Below, piece by piece: positions 36,241-45,654 of a DNA stretch of 64,000 nucleotides (positions within the stretch are counted from its first letter, which is position 1; each line of letters opens with the position of its first letter). Source of the stretch: JBCFBK01 sp038562555 (GTDB lineage Bacteria > Bacteroidota > Bacteroidia > Bacteroidales > Prolixibacteraceae); the NCBI GenBank assembly GCA_038562555.1, contig JBCFBK010000008.1:90349-154348 (forward strand), in the 5' to 3' direction. Under the pieces are notes generated by a model. The model saw only the letters and a program-made list of their open reading frames with translations. It had not been told where the DNA came from and ran no database searches. The position numbers and the translations under genes were made by a program.

Positions 36241-36810
36241 TCAGTCCTTTTTTTCAGGAATCCAAAGGATTTCCTGGTGACGGCTGTCCTGATTTATTTT
36301 TCTGGCCAGCACAAATAAATAATCAGAAAGCCTGTTTATATACCGGATCAGGTTCTGATCAAGTTTGGTTTTATCGGCCAATTCAACGATCCTGCGTTCA
36401 GCTCTCCTGCATACCGTCCGTGCAATATGCGCGTAGACAGTTCCGGTGCTTCCCGCAGGGAGAATGAAATGGTTTAGTTTGGGCAGCACTTCGGACATCT
36501 GATCCATTTCCCGTTCAAGCTTTTCAATATCCTGGTCTGAACAGGGCGCAAGATTCAGCAGTTTTTCTGACTGTTCATCTGTTGCCAGGATGGAACCGAT
36601 GACAAAAAGCTTGGACTGAACTTCAGCCAGCATTTTGCTTGCCCGGTCGTCGATATCGACAGTCATGATCAGACCAATGTGGCTGTTCAGCTCATCAACC
36701 GTTCCGTATGCTTCAAGCCGGTCGTCATATTTTTTGACTCTGCTTCCACCGATGAGACCGGTTGTACCATCGTCACCTGTTTTTGTATAGATCCGTACCT
36801 CTTTTGTCAT
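36241..36810 (-). CDS. PduO-type cob(I)alamin adenosyltransferase
   Basis: Transfers the adenosyl group of ATP to cob(I)alamin to make coenzyme B12. The 189-residue protein has the PduO/MMAB pattern: KTGDDGTTGLIGGSRVKKYD near the N-terminus (ATP-binding), AYGTVDELNSHIGL, and RTVCRRAERRIV plus INRLSDYLFVLAR in the C-terminal helical bundle. Its start overlaps the ABC ATPase stop by one base. It implies a B12-dependent enzyme elsewhere, and no B12 pathway gene or riboswitch is seen here. Confidence 0.93.
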   Translation of the reverse strand: MTKEVRIYTKTGDDGTTGLIGGSRVKKYDDRLEAYGTVDELNSHIGLIMTVDIDDRASKMLAEVQSKLFVIGSILATDEQSEKLLNLAPCSDQDIEKLEREMDQMSEVLPKLNHFILPAGSTGTVYAHIARTVCRRAERRIVELADKTKLDQNLIRYINRLSDYLFVLARKINQDSRHQEILWIPEKKD

Positions 36811-37508
36811 TAATATTTCGGATTTGGGTTGACGATATCCGATTCCACCTGCCCGTCCTTCAAACGAATTATCCGGTGCGCATGCCGGGCGATATCTTCT
36901 TCGTGCGTTACAACAATTAAAGTATTTCCTTGTTTGTGGATGTTTGAAAATAATTGCATAATTTCTTCTGACGTTTTGGAATCAAGATTTCCGGTGGGTT
37001 CATCGGCAAGCAGAATAGCCGGATTATTGATCAGTGCCCGGGCAACGGCCACGCGCTGGCGTTGGCCTCCCGACAATTCATTGGGTTTATGATCAACCCG
37101 ATCGGCCAGCCCAACATCAGTAAGCATTTGTCCTGCCCGCTCCAGCCGGGAGTTTTTCTTAACACCCGCGTAAACCAGCGGCAGCATGACGTTCTCAAGC
37201 GCTGAATTCCGCGGTAATAAATTAAATGTCTGGAAAATAAAGCCGATTTCAGAATTGCGGATCTCGGCGAGCTCATCGTCAACCAGGTTACTTACATCCT
37301 GCCCGTTCAGCTCATAACGGCCACTTGTTGGCGTATCGAGGCATCCAAGGACATTCATGAGGGTCGATTTACCCGAGCCCGAGGCGCCCATGATCGCTAC
37401 ATATTCACCCGCGTTGATTTGGAGACTGACCGACCGCAACGCCCTGACAACCTGCGTGCCGACCTTGTAATTTTTAACAATGTCGGTAAGACGAATGACT
37501 TCTTTCAT
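36810..37508 (-). CDS. ABC transporter ATP-binding protein (LolD/MacB-type)
   Basis: A 232-residue ATPase with Walker A GASGSGKSTL, Q-loop FQTFNLLPRNSALENV, signature LSGGQRQRVAVARAL, and Walker B ILLADEPTGNLDSKTSEEI. This is the LolD/MacB/FtsE subfamily that drives lipoprotein or antimicrobial export through an FtsX-type permease. No permease is adjacent; the next gene downstream is the cobalamin adenosyltransferase, so the partner must be encoded elsewhere. Confidence 0.92.
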   Translation of the reverse strand: MKEVIRLTDIVKNYKVGTQVVRALRSVSLQINAGEYVAIMGASGSGKSTLMNVLGCLDTPTSGRYELNGQDVSNLVDDELAEIRNSEIGFIFQTFNLLPRNSALENVMLPLVYAGVKKNSRLERAGQMLTDVGLADRVDHKPNELSGGQRQRVAVARALINNPAILLADEPTGNLDSKTSEEIMQLFSNIHKQGNTLIVVTHEEDIARHAHRIIRLKDGQVESDIVNPNPKY

Positions 37509-37580
37509 GGCTTTTTTTCAGTTATTTCATGTAAAAATAATCATCTCTGTGGAATGTACATAATAAAAGAAGAAAAATAG

Positions 37581-37801
37581 TGTCAGGAGACAGGAAGTAG
37601 TGAGTAGCGAGAGATCAGTCGTTAGTCGTTAGTAGTAAGACAGAGAAAGCGTTCAGCGTTTAGCTGTTAGTTGTTAGTTGTTAGTAAAATTGAAACATAT
37701 GACCCTGTTACCCTCTCACCCTATCACCTTGCCACCTTTTCCTGTCTCCAGTCTCCCTTTTACTATTTTGCAATTTGACCTTTTGGCAATTTTGCAATTT
37801 A
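37581..37801 (+). repeat. Modular intergenic repeat, fullest copy, upstream of recG
   Basis: Fills most of the 306-base gap between the divergent ABC ATPase and recG. In order on the plus strand: CAGGAGACAGG, TAGTGAGTAGCGAG, the B-like CAGTCGTTAGTCGTTAG with TAAGACAGAGAAAGC, A words (TTTAGCTGTTAGTTGTTAG), C (ACATATGACCCTGTTACCC, 37695-37713), a CTCACCCTATCACCTTGCC track, D (CCTGTCTCCAGTCTCC) and E (TTTTGGCAATTTTGCAATTT). It ends just before the recG -7 box. Confidence 0.85.
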
Positions 37802-37802
37802 G

Positions 37803-37810
37803 TATCTTTG
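37803..37810 (+). promoter_or_regulatory. -7-like box directly before recG
   Basis: TATCTTTG matches TAnnTTTG exactly but lies only 4 bases before the recG ATG, so a transcript from it would be leaderless or start inside the gene. Whether it is used is uncertain. Confidence 0.35.
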
Positions 37811-37814
37811 TCCC

Positions 37815-39914
37815 ATGCCCGAATTTTTAGATCAAGACATAAAATTTTTGCAGGGAGTAGGCCCAAAAAGAGCGGAGCTTCTGAAAAAAGAGCTCGCCAT
37901 ATACTCGTTCAGGGATCTGTTATACTATTTCCCCTATAAATACATCGATCGTACAAAGTTTCATAAAATTGCTGAAATTGGCGCCCACGATGCTTACATC
38001 CAGGTCAAAGGCAGGATCAGGTCATTTGAACTGGTCGGTGAATCCAGGAAGCAACGCCTCACAGCTGTTTTCGAGGATGAAACAGGAAGTCTCGATCTGG
38101 TTTGGTTTTCGGGCATCAAATACATCCGCGAAGGAGTCAAAACAGGAACCCTCTACGTGGCATTCGGAAAGCCTTCTGTGTTCAATGGCCGGGTTAACCT
38201 GATTCATCCTGAACTGGAAGGTTCCGGTGGCGAACAAATCAATACCGGCGTGTTGCAGGCCTTCTATAACACCACGGAGACATTGAAGAAACGCTTTCTC
38301 AATACACGGGCCATCAATAAGTTACAATACAACCTGATGCTGGCTGCCGAAGGAAAAATTTATGAAACACTCACAGCACCGGTTCGGGAAAGGTTGAAAC
38401 TTATGCCGCTGGCACAGGCGCTCCGGCAAATCCATTTTCCGGAGAACACCCATTTTTTGCAAAAAGCGACGTTCCGGCTAAAATTTGAGGAATTGTTTTA
38501 TATCCAGCTAAAAATCCTTAGCCTTAAGCACAAGCGTACGGAAGCGTTTAAGGGATTTATCTTTGAACGGGTCGGCTACAATTTCAATAAGTTCTACGAA
38601 AATAATCTTCTTTTTGAACTGACAAACGCCCAGAAGAAAGTCATCAGGGAGATCAGAAAAGATCTTGGAAGCGGTATTCAGATGAACCGCCTCCTGCAAG
38701 GGGATGTTGGCAGCGGCAAAACGCTTGTCGCTTTAATGATTGCTTTAATTGCTTTCGATAACGGATTTCAGGTCAGCCTTATGGCACCTACTGAGATTCT
38801 GGCTGTTCAGCATTACCAGACCATAAGCAGGATGCTGACCGGCCTGGGAATTAAAATTGCACTGCTGACCGGCTCTTCGAAAAAATCAGAACGTACGGCC
38901 ATTCACAGGGAATTGCAATCGGGAGAGATACAGATGCTGATCGGGACACATGCCCTGATTGAAGACATCGTCAGTTTTGCGCGCCTGGGATTGGCCATTA
39001 TTGATGAGCAGCACCGTTTTGGCGTGGCTCAACGGGCCATGCTATGGAAGAAAAATGCCGGTATTCCTCCCCATGTGCTGGTCATGACGGCAACGCCTAT
39101 TCCCAGAACCCTCGCTATGACCCTTTATGGTGACCTGGATGTTTCTGTGATTGACGAGCTTCCCCCCGGACGCAAACCGGTGGAAACCCGCCATTTTTTT
39201 GAAAACAGGCGCAAAGAAGTGTACCAGTTTATCCGTCAACAAGTAGAAGCCGGACGTCAGGTTTACATTGTTTATCCGCTCATCAGCGAATCGGAAAAAC
39301 TGGACCTGAAGAATCTGGAAGATGGATATGCACTGCTGCAAGAGGTTTTCCCCAGGTACAGGCTCAGCATGGTCCACGGGCGTATGAAACCGGCCGATAA
39401 GGAGAAGGAAATGCAATTATTCAAGGAAGGGAAAACACAAATACTGGTAGCGACCACTGTGATTGAAGTCGGCGTGGATGTGCCGAATGCTTCGGTCATG
39501 ATCATCGAAAGCGCCGAACGCTTTGGCCTTTCACAGCTTCACCAGCTTCGGGGCCGGGTAGGACGCGGAGCAGAACAATCACATTGCCTGCTGATGTCCT
39601 CCTATAAAATAAGTAACGAGAGCAGGAAAAGGCTTGAAACAATGGTCCGTACCAGCGATGGCTTCGAAATTGCCGAAGTAGACCTCCAGCTTCGCGGGCC
39701 GGGCGATCTGGAAGGAACACAGCAAAGCGGACTGGGAATTAACCTGAATATTGCCAATCTTGGAAAGGATGGTGAAATTCTTCGAATTGCCAGGGACGTG
39801 GCCTCAGATATCCTCGACGAAGATCCCAGATTAGCCAAACAGGAAAACCAGCTCCTGCACTATCAGCTCAGCCGGATGAAAAATACCCAATTCGACTGGA
39901 GTACAATTAGTTGA
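37815..39914 (+). CDS. recG: ATP-dependent DNA helicase RecG
   Basis: Remodels stalled replication forks and Holliday junctions. The 699-residue protein has the N-terminal wedge/OB domain (GAHDAYIQVKGRIRSFEL), Walker A LLQGDVGSGKTLVALMIA, motif II LAIIDEQHRFGVAQR, the RecG-specific ATPIPRTLAMTLYGDLDVSV, and motif VI QLRGRVGRGAEQ. It is preceded by the fullest modular repeat and a -7-like box at its start. It is followed by a 244-base gap. Confidence 0.97.
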   Translation: MPEFLDQDIKFLQGVGPKRAELLKKELAIYSFRDLLYYFPYKYIDRTKFHKIAEIGAHDAYIQVKGRIRSFELVGESRKQRLTAVFEDETGSLDLVWFSGIKYIREGVKTGTLYVAFGKPSVFNGRVNLIHPELEGSGGEQINTGVLQAFYNTTETLKKRFLNTRAINKLQYNLMLAAEGKIYETLTAPVRERLKLMPLAQALRQIHFPENTHFLQKATFRLKFEELFYIQLKILSLKHKRTEAFKGFIFERVGYNFNKFYENNLLFELTNAQKKVIREIRKDLGSGIQMNRLLQGDVGSGKTLVALMIALIAFDNGFQVSLMAPTEILAVQHYQTISRMLTGLGIKIALLTGSSKKSERTAIHRELQSGEIQMLIGTHALIEDIVSFARLGLAIIDEQHRFGVAQRAMLWKKNAGIPPHVLVMTATPIPRTLAMTLYGDLDVSVIDELPPGRKPVETRHFFENRRKEVYQFIRQQVEAGRQVYIVYPLISESEKLDLKNLEDGYALLQEVFPRYRLSMVHGRMKPADKEKEMQLFKEGKTQILVATTVIEVGVDVPNASVMIIESAERFGLSQLHQLRGRVGRGAEQSHCLLMSSYKISNESRKRLETMVRTSDGFEIAEVDLQLRGPGDLEGTQQSGLGINLNIANLGKDGEILRIARDVASDILDEDPRLAKQENQLLHYQLSRMKNTQFDWSTIS

Positions 39915-40125
39915 ACTAGATTCGAACGAACTTATGTCAGTGAAGTTATGCAATCGATTACATACATTTTGCGACAGACAAAAATATAAAAATTTCCGTG
40001 CTAACATTCATTTTATAAGCAACATAACATGAAATGAATCTGAAAAATTAATTTGAACTAAGTATAAATAGCTGTAAATCCTCCAAAAATGATTTTACAA
40101 CACAAATAAGTTATATAAACATCTC

Positions 40126-40133
40126 TAGTTTTG
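40126..40133 (+). promoter_or_regulatory. Candidate -7 box for the rseC-rnf operon
   Basis: TAGTTTTG matches TAnnTTTG exactly, 26 bases before the rseC ATG. No clear -33 box is visible, but the position is good for driving all seven genes. Confidence 0.5.
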
Positions 40134-40158
40134 CATCGAAATTTGCCAGAGGTTAAAG

Positions 40159-40572
40159 ATGTCGGATAGAATTTCACATAAAGGGGTTATAAAGGAACTT
40201 TCAATAAACAGGATCGTCGTCAGCATTATGGCCGAATCGGCATGTGCTGCCTGCCATGCCAAAGGAGCCTGCTCTGCGGCAGACATGACGGAGAAAGAAA
40301 TAACGATTGGTCACTACCAGGGGGAGTTTCAGATTGGTCAGCAGGTACAGGTTACCGGCAAGACTTCTCAGGGATTCCTGGCCCTGTTTCTGGCCTATGT
40401 GCTGCCTTTTATACTGGTTCTGGCCGTTCTGTTTATTTCATCGGGTCTCACCGGCAGTGAAGGACTGAGCGGTCTTCTTGCTTTAGCTGTCCTTATCCCC
40501 TATTTTGTGGTCATGTATTTATTCAGGAACAGGTTAAAACGGAGTTTCGGTTTTAGCATTGAGCCCTTATAA
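40159..40572 (+). CDS. RseC-family (SoxR-reducing system) membrane protein
   Basis: A 137-residue protein with four cysteines in a short N-terminal cytoplasmic domain (CAACHAKGACSAADM) and two transmembrane helices (about 72-98 and 105-125). RseC proteins work with Rnf/Rsx in reducing SoxR-type or other iron-sulfur targets. It is the first gene of the rnf cluster here, 8 bases before rnfB, as in many Bacteroidota. Confidence 0.9.
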   Translation: MSDRISHKGVIKELSINRIVVSIMAESACAACHAKGACSAADMTEKEITIGHYQGEFQIGQQVQVTGKTSQGFLALFLAYVLPFILVLAVLFISSGLTGSEGLSGLLALAVLIPYFVVMYLFRNRLKRSFGFSIEPL

Positions 40573-40580
40573 TTATCACT

Positions 40581-41513
40581 ATGAGTATGACGATTGTTTA
40601 TACAGTTCTTACTTTAAGCGCAATTGGGACTTTGTCGGCAGTAATCCTTTATTTTGTTGCTCAAAAGTTTAAGGTATATGAAGATCCACGGATCGATACG
40701 GTAGAAAAAGCACTTCCAGGTGCAAACTGTGGGGGATGTGGCTTTGCCGGATGCCGGGCTTTCGCCGAGGCCTGTGTAAAATCGGACGATCTTTCCCCCC
40801 TTTTCTGTCCGGTCGGAGGAAACGATACCATGGGCAGCGTGGCCGGTATTCTGGGCCTTACGGCCGTTCAGCAGGCGCCTCGCGTTGCCGTTGTACGTTG
40901 CAACGGGAGCTGTGAATTCCGCCCGAAAACCAATTTATTTGACGGCGTTTCTTCCTGTGCGGTAGCCGCAAGCCTTTACAGCGGCGATACCGGATGCCAG
41001 TTTGGCTGCCTGGGACATGGCGACTGTGTTGTCGCCTGTGATTTCGATGCCATTCATATGAATCCGCTCACCGGATTGCCGGAGATTATCGACGATAAAT
41101 GCGTCGCGTGCGGGGCGTGCGTACGGGCTTGTCCGAAGGATCTGATCGAATTGCGTAAAAAAGCGCCCAAAGCCCGCAAGATCTATGTGGCCTGCAGGAA
41201 TGAAGATAAGGGCGCTGTGGCCCGGAAATCGTGCGAAGTTGCCTGTATCGGCTGCAGCAAATGCTTTAAGGTATGCCCCTATGAAGCCATTACGATGGGA
41301 AACAACCTGGCTTTCATCGATTCCGACAAGTGTAAGTTATGCCGAAAATGCGTGGAAGTTTGCCCGACAAACTCGATTATTGAAGTAAACTTCCCTCCAA
41401 GAAAGATCAAAACCGATCTCCCGGCGGCGCCTGCGCCACAGGCGGAAAGTTCTGTCAATACAGCAAAAGAGGAAACAACAAGGCATGAAATTAGAAATAC
41501 TGAAAATAAATAA
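40581..41513 (+). CDS. rnfB: Rnf complex subunit B, ferredoxin-type iron-sulfur protein
   Basis: Accepts electrons from ferredoxin and passes them into the Rnf complex. A membrane anchor (residues 4-27) is followed by the CGGCGFAGCRAF cluster domain with four cysteines, and then several ferredoxin motifs, for example CVACGACVRACPKD, CIGCSKCFKVCPYE and CKLCRKCVEVCPTN. The 310 residues exceed the shorter gammaproteobacterial RnfB because of the extra ferredoxin clusters. The gene is followed 12 bases later by rnfC with GGAGG before its start. Confidence 0.96.
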   Translation: MSMTIVYTVLTLSAIGTLSAVILYFVAQKFKVYEDPRIDTVEKALPGANCGGCGFAGCRAFAEACVKSDDLSPLFCPVGGNDTMGSVAGILGLTAVQQAPRVAVVRCNGSCEFRPKTNLFDGVSSCAVAASLYSGDTGCQFGCLGHGDCVVACDFDAIHMNPLTGLPEIIDDKCVACGACVRACPKDLIELRKKAPKARKIYVACRNEDKGAVARKSCEVACIGCSKCFKVCPYEAITMGNNLAFIDSDKCKLCRKCVEVCPTNSIIEVNFPPRKIKTDLPAAPAPQAESSVNTAKEETTRHEIRNTENK

Positions 41514-41525
41514 AGGAGGCCGGTC

Positions 41526-42857
41526 ATGTTAAAAACATTTCAACTTGGCGGGGTCCATCCGGCGGAGCATAAGCTTTCGGCCGATAAAGCCATTAAAAAA
41601 CCAGCTTTACCCAAAGGCGTTATTATACCCGTAGCCCAGCATATCGGAGCACCGGCGCAGGTTTTGGTAAACAAAGGCGATCATGTTAAGGTGGGGCAAT
41701 TAATTGCCCGCGCCGGCGGATTTGTTTCGGCCAATATCCATTCATCGGTATCAGGGACTGTTAAAAAGGTCGATCTGGCAGCCGATAGTTCCGGTTATCC
41801 CCGGCAAGGCATTTTTATCGATGTGGAAGGAGACGAGTGGTTGGAAGATATCGACACAAGCGATAAACTGATCGAAGATTTTAATCCCGACAGCAAGGCT
41901 ATCATCGAAAGGATCAATGCAGCCGGCATCGTTGGAATGGGTGGAGCAACCTTTCCCACACATGTGAAGCTGGCTCCTCCCCCGGGGATGAAAGCCGATA
42001 TGCTGATCATCAACGGTGTGGAATGTGAGCCTTACCTGACTTCCGACCACCGCCTAATGCTTGAAAAAAGCAGGGAAATCATCACCGGCACCCGCATCCT
42101 GATGTGTGCGCTTCAGGTTGAAAAAGCCTGTATCGGCATTGAAAACAATAAAAAGGACGCCATTGAACAGCTTCGCGGATTAACTTCCGGTGATCAATCC
42201 ATCAAAGTGGTCCCCCTGAAGGTAAAATATCCGCAGGGAGGAGAAAAACAACTGATCAAAGCCATTACCGGCCGCGAAGTGCCCTCGGGAGCTTTGCCCA
42301 TTTCAGTAGGTGTCGTAGTGAGTAACGTCGGTACCGCATTCGCCGTCTATGAGGCCGTTCAGAAAAATAAACCCCTGGTTGAGCGTGTTGTTACTGTGAC
42401 CGGAAAACGGGTGAAGGAGCCTTCAAACTTTTTGGTTCGCATCGGTACGCCGGTCAGCGAGCTGATTGAAGCGGCCGGCGGATTGCCGGAAGATACGGGG
42501 AAGATCATCAGCGGCGGGCCTATGATGGGAAAAGCCATCGCTTCCCTGGAAGTGCCGGTTACAAAAGGAACCTCCGGCCTGCTCCTTATACCACAACACG
42601 AATCAAAAAGAGAATTGTGTCAAACCTGTATCCGCTGTGGCCGCTGTGTGACGGTATGCCCGATGGGCCTGGAGCCTTACTTCCTGATGACGGTTTCTGA
42701 GAAACAAATCTGGGATAAAGCAGAAGAACATCACATTATGGATTGCATCGAATGTGGTTCATGCAGTTTTACCTGCCCTGCCAACAGGCCGTTACTCGAC
42801 TATATCCGCCTGGGTAAGGGAAAGGTGGGAAAATTAATACGGGAAAGGAAAAAGTAG
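41526..42857 (+). CDS. rnfC: Rnf complex subunit C, NADH-binding iron-sulfur protein
   Basis: Exchanges electrons with NAD+/NADH at the membrane. The 443-residue protein has the FMN/NADH-binding domain (ANIHSSVSGTVKKV, NGVECEPYLTSDHRLMLE, GMGGATFPTHVKL) and two [4Fe-4S] motifs near the C-terminus (CQTCIRCGRCVTVCPMG and CIECGSCSFTCPA). It starts 12 bases after rnfB and its stop nearly touches rnfD. Confidence 0.96.
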   Translation: MLKTFQLGGVHPAEHKLSADKAIKKPALPKGVIIPVAQHIGAPAQVLVNKGDHVKVGQLIARAGGFVSANIHSSVSGTVKKVDLAADSSGYPRQGIFIDVEGDEWLEDIDTSDKLIEDFNPDSKAIIERINAAGIVGMGGATFPTHVKLAPPPGMKADMLIINGVECEPYLTSDHRLMLEKSREIITGTRILMCALQVEKACIGIENNKKDAIEQLRGLTSGDQSIKVVPLKVKYPQGGEKQLIKAITGREVPSGALPISVGVVVSNVGTAFAVYEAVQKNKPLVERVVTVTGKRVKEPSNFLVRIGTPVSELIEAAGGLPEDTGKIISGGPMMGKAIASLEVPVTKGTSGLLLIPQHESKRELCQTCIRCGRCVTVCPMGLEPYFLMTVSEKQIWDKAEEHHIMDCIECGSCSFTCPANRPLLDYIRLGKGKVGKLIRERKK

Positions 42858-42858
42858 T

Positions 42859-43848
42859 ATGGATAAACTTTTAACGATATCTCCTTCACCGCATGTGCAT
42901 GCCGGCGATTCGGTGAACAAGATCATGTACCGGGTACTGCTTGCCCTGGTGCCGGCGCTGGTCTGGTCGGTCTTCATGTTCGGCATGGATGCGTTACGGA
43001 TAAGTATGCTGGCCGTGTTGTCATGCCTGGTTTTTGAATACCTGATCCAGCGCTTCATCATGAAACAGGAACCGCAGATTAAAGATGGTTCTGCGGCTCT
43101 CACAGGCCTTCTGCTCGCTTTCAACGTCCCGGCGTCGCTTCCTTCGTGGATGATCATTGCGGGTGCACTTGTGGCCATCGGTGTTGCCAAAATGTCGTTC
43201 GGCGGACTTGGAAATAACCCATTCAATCCGGCACTTGTCGGACGCGTATTCCTGCTGATCTCTTTTCCTGTGCAGATGACCACCTGGCCGGTAAGCCGCC
43301 ATGCTGCGATCGACGCTGTATCGGCAGCCACTCCGCTGGGCATTTTAAAGGAAGGTGTAAAAAGCGGGAAACCGGTAAGTGAGCTTCTGACACAGTTACC
43401 TTCAGGCACAGACCTGCTCTACGGGGACATACCGGGATCGCTGGGTGAAATTTCGGCAGTTCTTTTACTGCTCGGATTTGGATACATGCTTTGGAAGAAA
43501 GTGATCACCTGGCACATCCCCGTGTTTTTACTGGGAACCATCTTTATTTTCCAGGGCATTCTCTGGATGGCCAATCCAGACAGGTTTATTGAGCCTGTTT
43601 TCCATCTGCTGACGGGAGGTGCCATGCTGGGCGCCATCTTCATGGCCACCGACATGGTCACTTCGCCTATGTCGCCTAAAGGACAACTGATTTTTGCCAT
43701 GGGAATCGGCATCATAACCGTACTGATACGAAATTTTGGAGCCTATCCCGAAGGGATTTCATTTGCGATCTTAATTATGAATGGTTTCACTCCGCTCATC
43801 AACGCATATGTGAAGCCCAAACGCTTTGGAGGCAAAAACAATGGCTGA
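42859..43848 (+). CDS. rnfD: Rnf complex subunit D, flavinylated membrane subunit
   Basis: A 329-residue integral membrane subunit with about nine hydrophobic segments. The covalent FMN site is visible as DAVSAATPLG, with the acceptor Thr158. The membrane part holds PSLPSW and GNNPFNPALVGR blocks. Together with RnfG it carries the covalent flavins of the complex. It overlaps rnfG by 8 bases. Confidence 0.95.
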   Translation: MDKLLTISPSPHVHAGDSVNKIMYRVLLALVPALVWSVFMFGMDALRISMLAVLSCLVFEYLIQRFIMKQEPQIKDGSAALTGLLLAFNVPASLPSWMIIAGALVAIGVAKMSFGGLGNNPFNPALVGRVFLLISFPVQMTTWPVSRHAAIDAVSAATPLGILKEGVKSGKPVSELLTQLPSGTDLLYGDIPGSLGEISAVLLLLGFGYMLWKKVITWHIPVFLLGTIFIFQGILWMANPDRFIEPVFHLLTGGAMLGAIFMATDMVTSPMSPKGQLIFAMGIGIITVLIRNFGAYPEGISFAILIMNGFTPLINAYVKPKRFGGKNNG

Positions 43849-44500
43849 TAAGAAATCAACATTCCTGAGCATGGTGCTGACCTTATTTCTGGTCACCTTC
43901 ATTTCTGCTTCAATTCTTGGCTTCGTGCACGATATGACCCGTGAAGCGATTGAAACAGCAAAAATAAAAGCGCAAAACGATGCCATAACGAGTATCCTTC
44001 CGGAGTTTGCAGAACTGGGAAAATCAATTAAAACCGTTCCTGAAGAAGGAGGCGACAGCCTGGAAATTTTCCCGGCTTATAATGAGTCAAAAGAACTGAT
44101 TGGGGTGGCTGTAAAAACCTGGTCAAAAAACGGATTCGGCGGACTGATCCGGCTTATGGCAGGCTTTTCACCCGACGGCACCATCACCGGGTATCAGGTA
44201 CTGGAACACAAGGAAACTCCGGGACTGGGATCTAAAATGAGCACCTGGTTCAATGATCCTGCAAAACCGGGACAGAACATCGTAGGTAAAAACCCGGCAA
44301 ATGAAAATCTGACGGTCCGGAAAGACGGCGGTGATGTCGATGCGATCACGGCTTCAACAATCAGCTCACGGGCCTTTCTGGAGGCAGTCAGGCGGGCTTA
44401 CGACACATACCGGGCGGCAAGCAGCCTGATGCCTGCAGATCAAATGAACTCTCAATCCGAAAAAACAGAAGGAGGAGCGGAAAATGAACCAATGGAATAA
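43841..44500 (+). CDS. rnfG: Rnf complex subunit G, flavinylated periplasmic-side subunit
   Basis: One N-terminal membrane helix (residues 8-28) anchors an FMN-binding domain. The flavinylation motif DAITASTISS is present, with acceptor Thr173. The start is the ATG at 43841, which has GGAGG at the right spacing and overlaps rnfD by 8 bases. The C-terminal tail is acidic and low in complexity, and it overlaps rnfE by 17 bases. Such overlaps support coupled translation of the six subunits. Confidence 0.95.
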   Translation: MADKKSTFLSMVLTLFLVTFISASILGFVHDMTREAIETAKIKAQNDAITSILPEFAELGKSIKTVPEEGGDSLEIFPAYNESKELIGVAVKTWSKNGFGGLIRLMAGFSPDGTITGYQVLEHKETPGLGSKMSTWFNDPAKPGQNIVGKNPANENLTVRKDGGDVDAITASTISSRAFLEAVRRAYDTYRAASSLMPADQMNSQSEKTEGGAENEPME

Positions 44501-45068
44501 TTTCACGAAAGGTTTTCTCCGGGAAAATCCAATCTTTGTATTGGTCCTGGGCATGTGCCCCACCCTGGGCGTTACTTCGTCAGCCATAAACGGCCTGGGA
44601 ATGGGACTCGCCACAACCTTTGTGCTTGTCATGTCAAATCTGGCCATTTCGCTTGTGAAGAACGGAATTCCGGATAAAGTACGCATCCCCAGCTACATTG
44701 TGATCATTGCAGCTTTTGTGACTGTGGTTGAACTCAGTATGCAGGCTTATACGCCGGCCCTCTTTAAAAGCCTGGGCCTTTTTATTCCGCTGATTGTCGT
44801 AAACTGTATTGTTCTGGGACGCGCAGAAGCGTTTGCTTCCAAAAACAATGTGATCTCATCGCTGATCGATGGATTAAGTATGGGACTTGGTTTTTCGATG
44901 GCGCTGACCATACTTGGATCGGTACGTGAGTTTTTGGGAAGCGGCATGATTTTCGGACTGCGGGTTTATCCTGAAGATTACGGGATGCTGCTTTTTGTGC
45001 TGGCTCCGGGTGCGTTTATCGTACTCGGCTATCTGATAGCCATTGTCAATAAATTAAAAAAAGCATAG
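44484..45068 (+). CDS. rnfE: Rnf complex subunit E
   Basis: A 194-residue integral membrane subunit of the Rnf/NQR family with about six helices. The N-terminus has the family pattern FTKGFLRENPIFVLVLGMCP TLGVT. The pair RnfE and RnfA forms the symmetrical membrane core. It starts behind GGAGGAGCGG inside the rnfG end and is followed 9 bases later by rnfA. Confidence 0.95.
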   Translation: MNQWNNFTKGFLRENPIFVLVLGMCPTLGVTSSAINGLGMGLATTFVLVMSNLAISLVKNGIPDKVRIPSYIVIIAAFVTVVELSMQAYTPALFKSLGLFIPLIVVNCIVLGRAEAFASKNNVISSLIDGLSMGLGFSMALTILGSVREFLGSGMIFGLRVYPEDYGMLLFVLAPGAFIVLGYLIAIVNKLKKA

Positions 45069-45077
45069 AGAACCACC

Positions 45078-45650
45078 ATGGAATACATTATTATTATCAT
45101 ATCGGCAGTCTTTGTAAATAATATTGTTTTAACCCAGTTTTTAGGTATTTGTCCTTTTTTGGGGGTATCCAAACGTATTTCCACCGCTGTCGGAATGGGA
45201 GGCGCTGTAACCTTTGTGCTGGTACTGGCCACTATCGTTACTTACCTGGTCCAGCAATACATTCTGCTTCCCTTTCAGATCGGCTATCTGCAAACGATCT
45301 CATTTATTCTGGTCATTGCCGCGCTTGTCCAGCTTGTGGAAATTATCCTGAAAAAAGTGAGTCCCGCGCTGTACCAGGCCCTGGGTGTGTTTCTTCCGCT
45401 CATCACGACCAACTGCGCCATTCTGGGAGTCGCTATCCTGACGATCCAGAAAGAATTTAACCTGCTCGAAGGAGTTGTTTTTGCCGCCAGCAATGCTATT
45501 GGGTTTAGCCTGGCGCTGGTTCTTTTTTCGGGAATACGCGAACAGCTCGACCTCATGAATATTCCCAACGGACTAAAAGGAACTCCCATCGCCCTGATTG
45601 TCGCCGGCATTCTGGCCATGGCCTTTATGGGCTTCAGCGGAATAGTGTAA
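45078..45650 (+). CDS. rnfA: Rnf complex subunit A
   Basis: A 190-residue membrane subunit, paralogous to RnfE, with about six helices (VNNIVLTQFLGICPFLGVSK near the N-terminus, FLPLITTNCAILGVAILTIQ in the middle). The complex pumps Na+ or H+ as it moves electrons from ferredoxin to NAD. The gene order BCDGEA is complete. Directly after the stop (45648-45650) the modular repeat begins. Confidence 0.95.
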   Translation: MEYIIIIISAVFVNNIVLTQFLGICPFLGVSKRISTAVGMGGAVTFVLVLATIVTYLVQQYILLPFQIGYLQTISFILVIAALVQLVEIILKKVSPALYQALGVFLPLITTNCAILGVAILTIQKEFNLLEGVVFAASNAIGFSLALVLFSGIREQLDLMNIPNGLKGTPIALIVAGILAMAFMGFSGIV

Positions 45651-45654
45651 AAAA

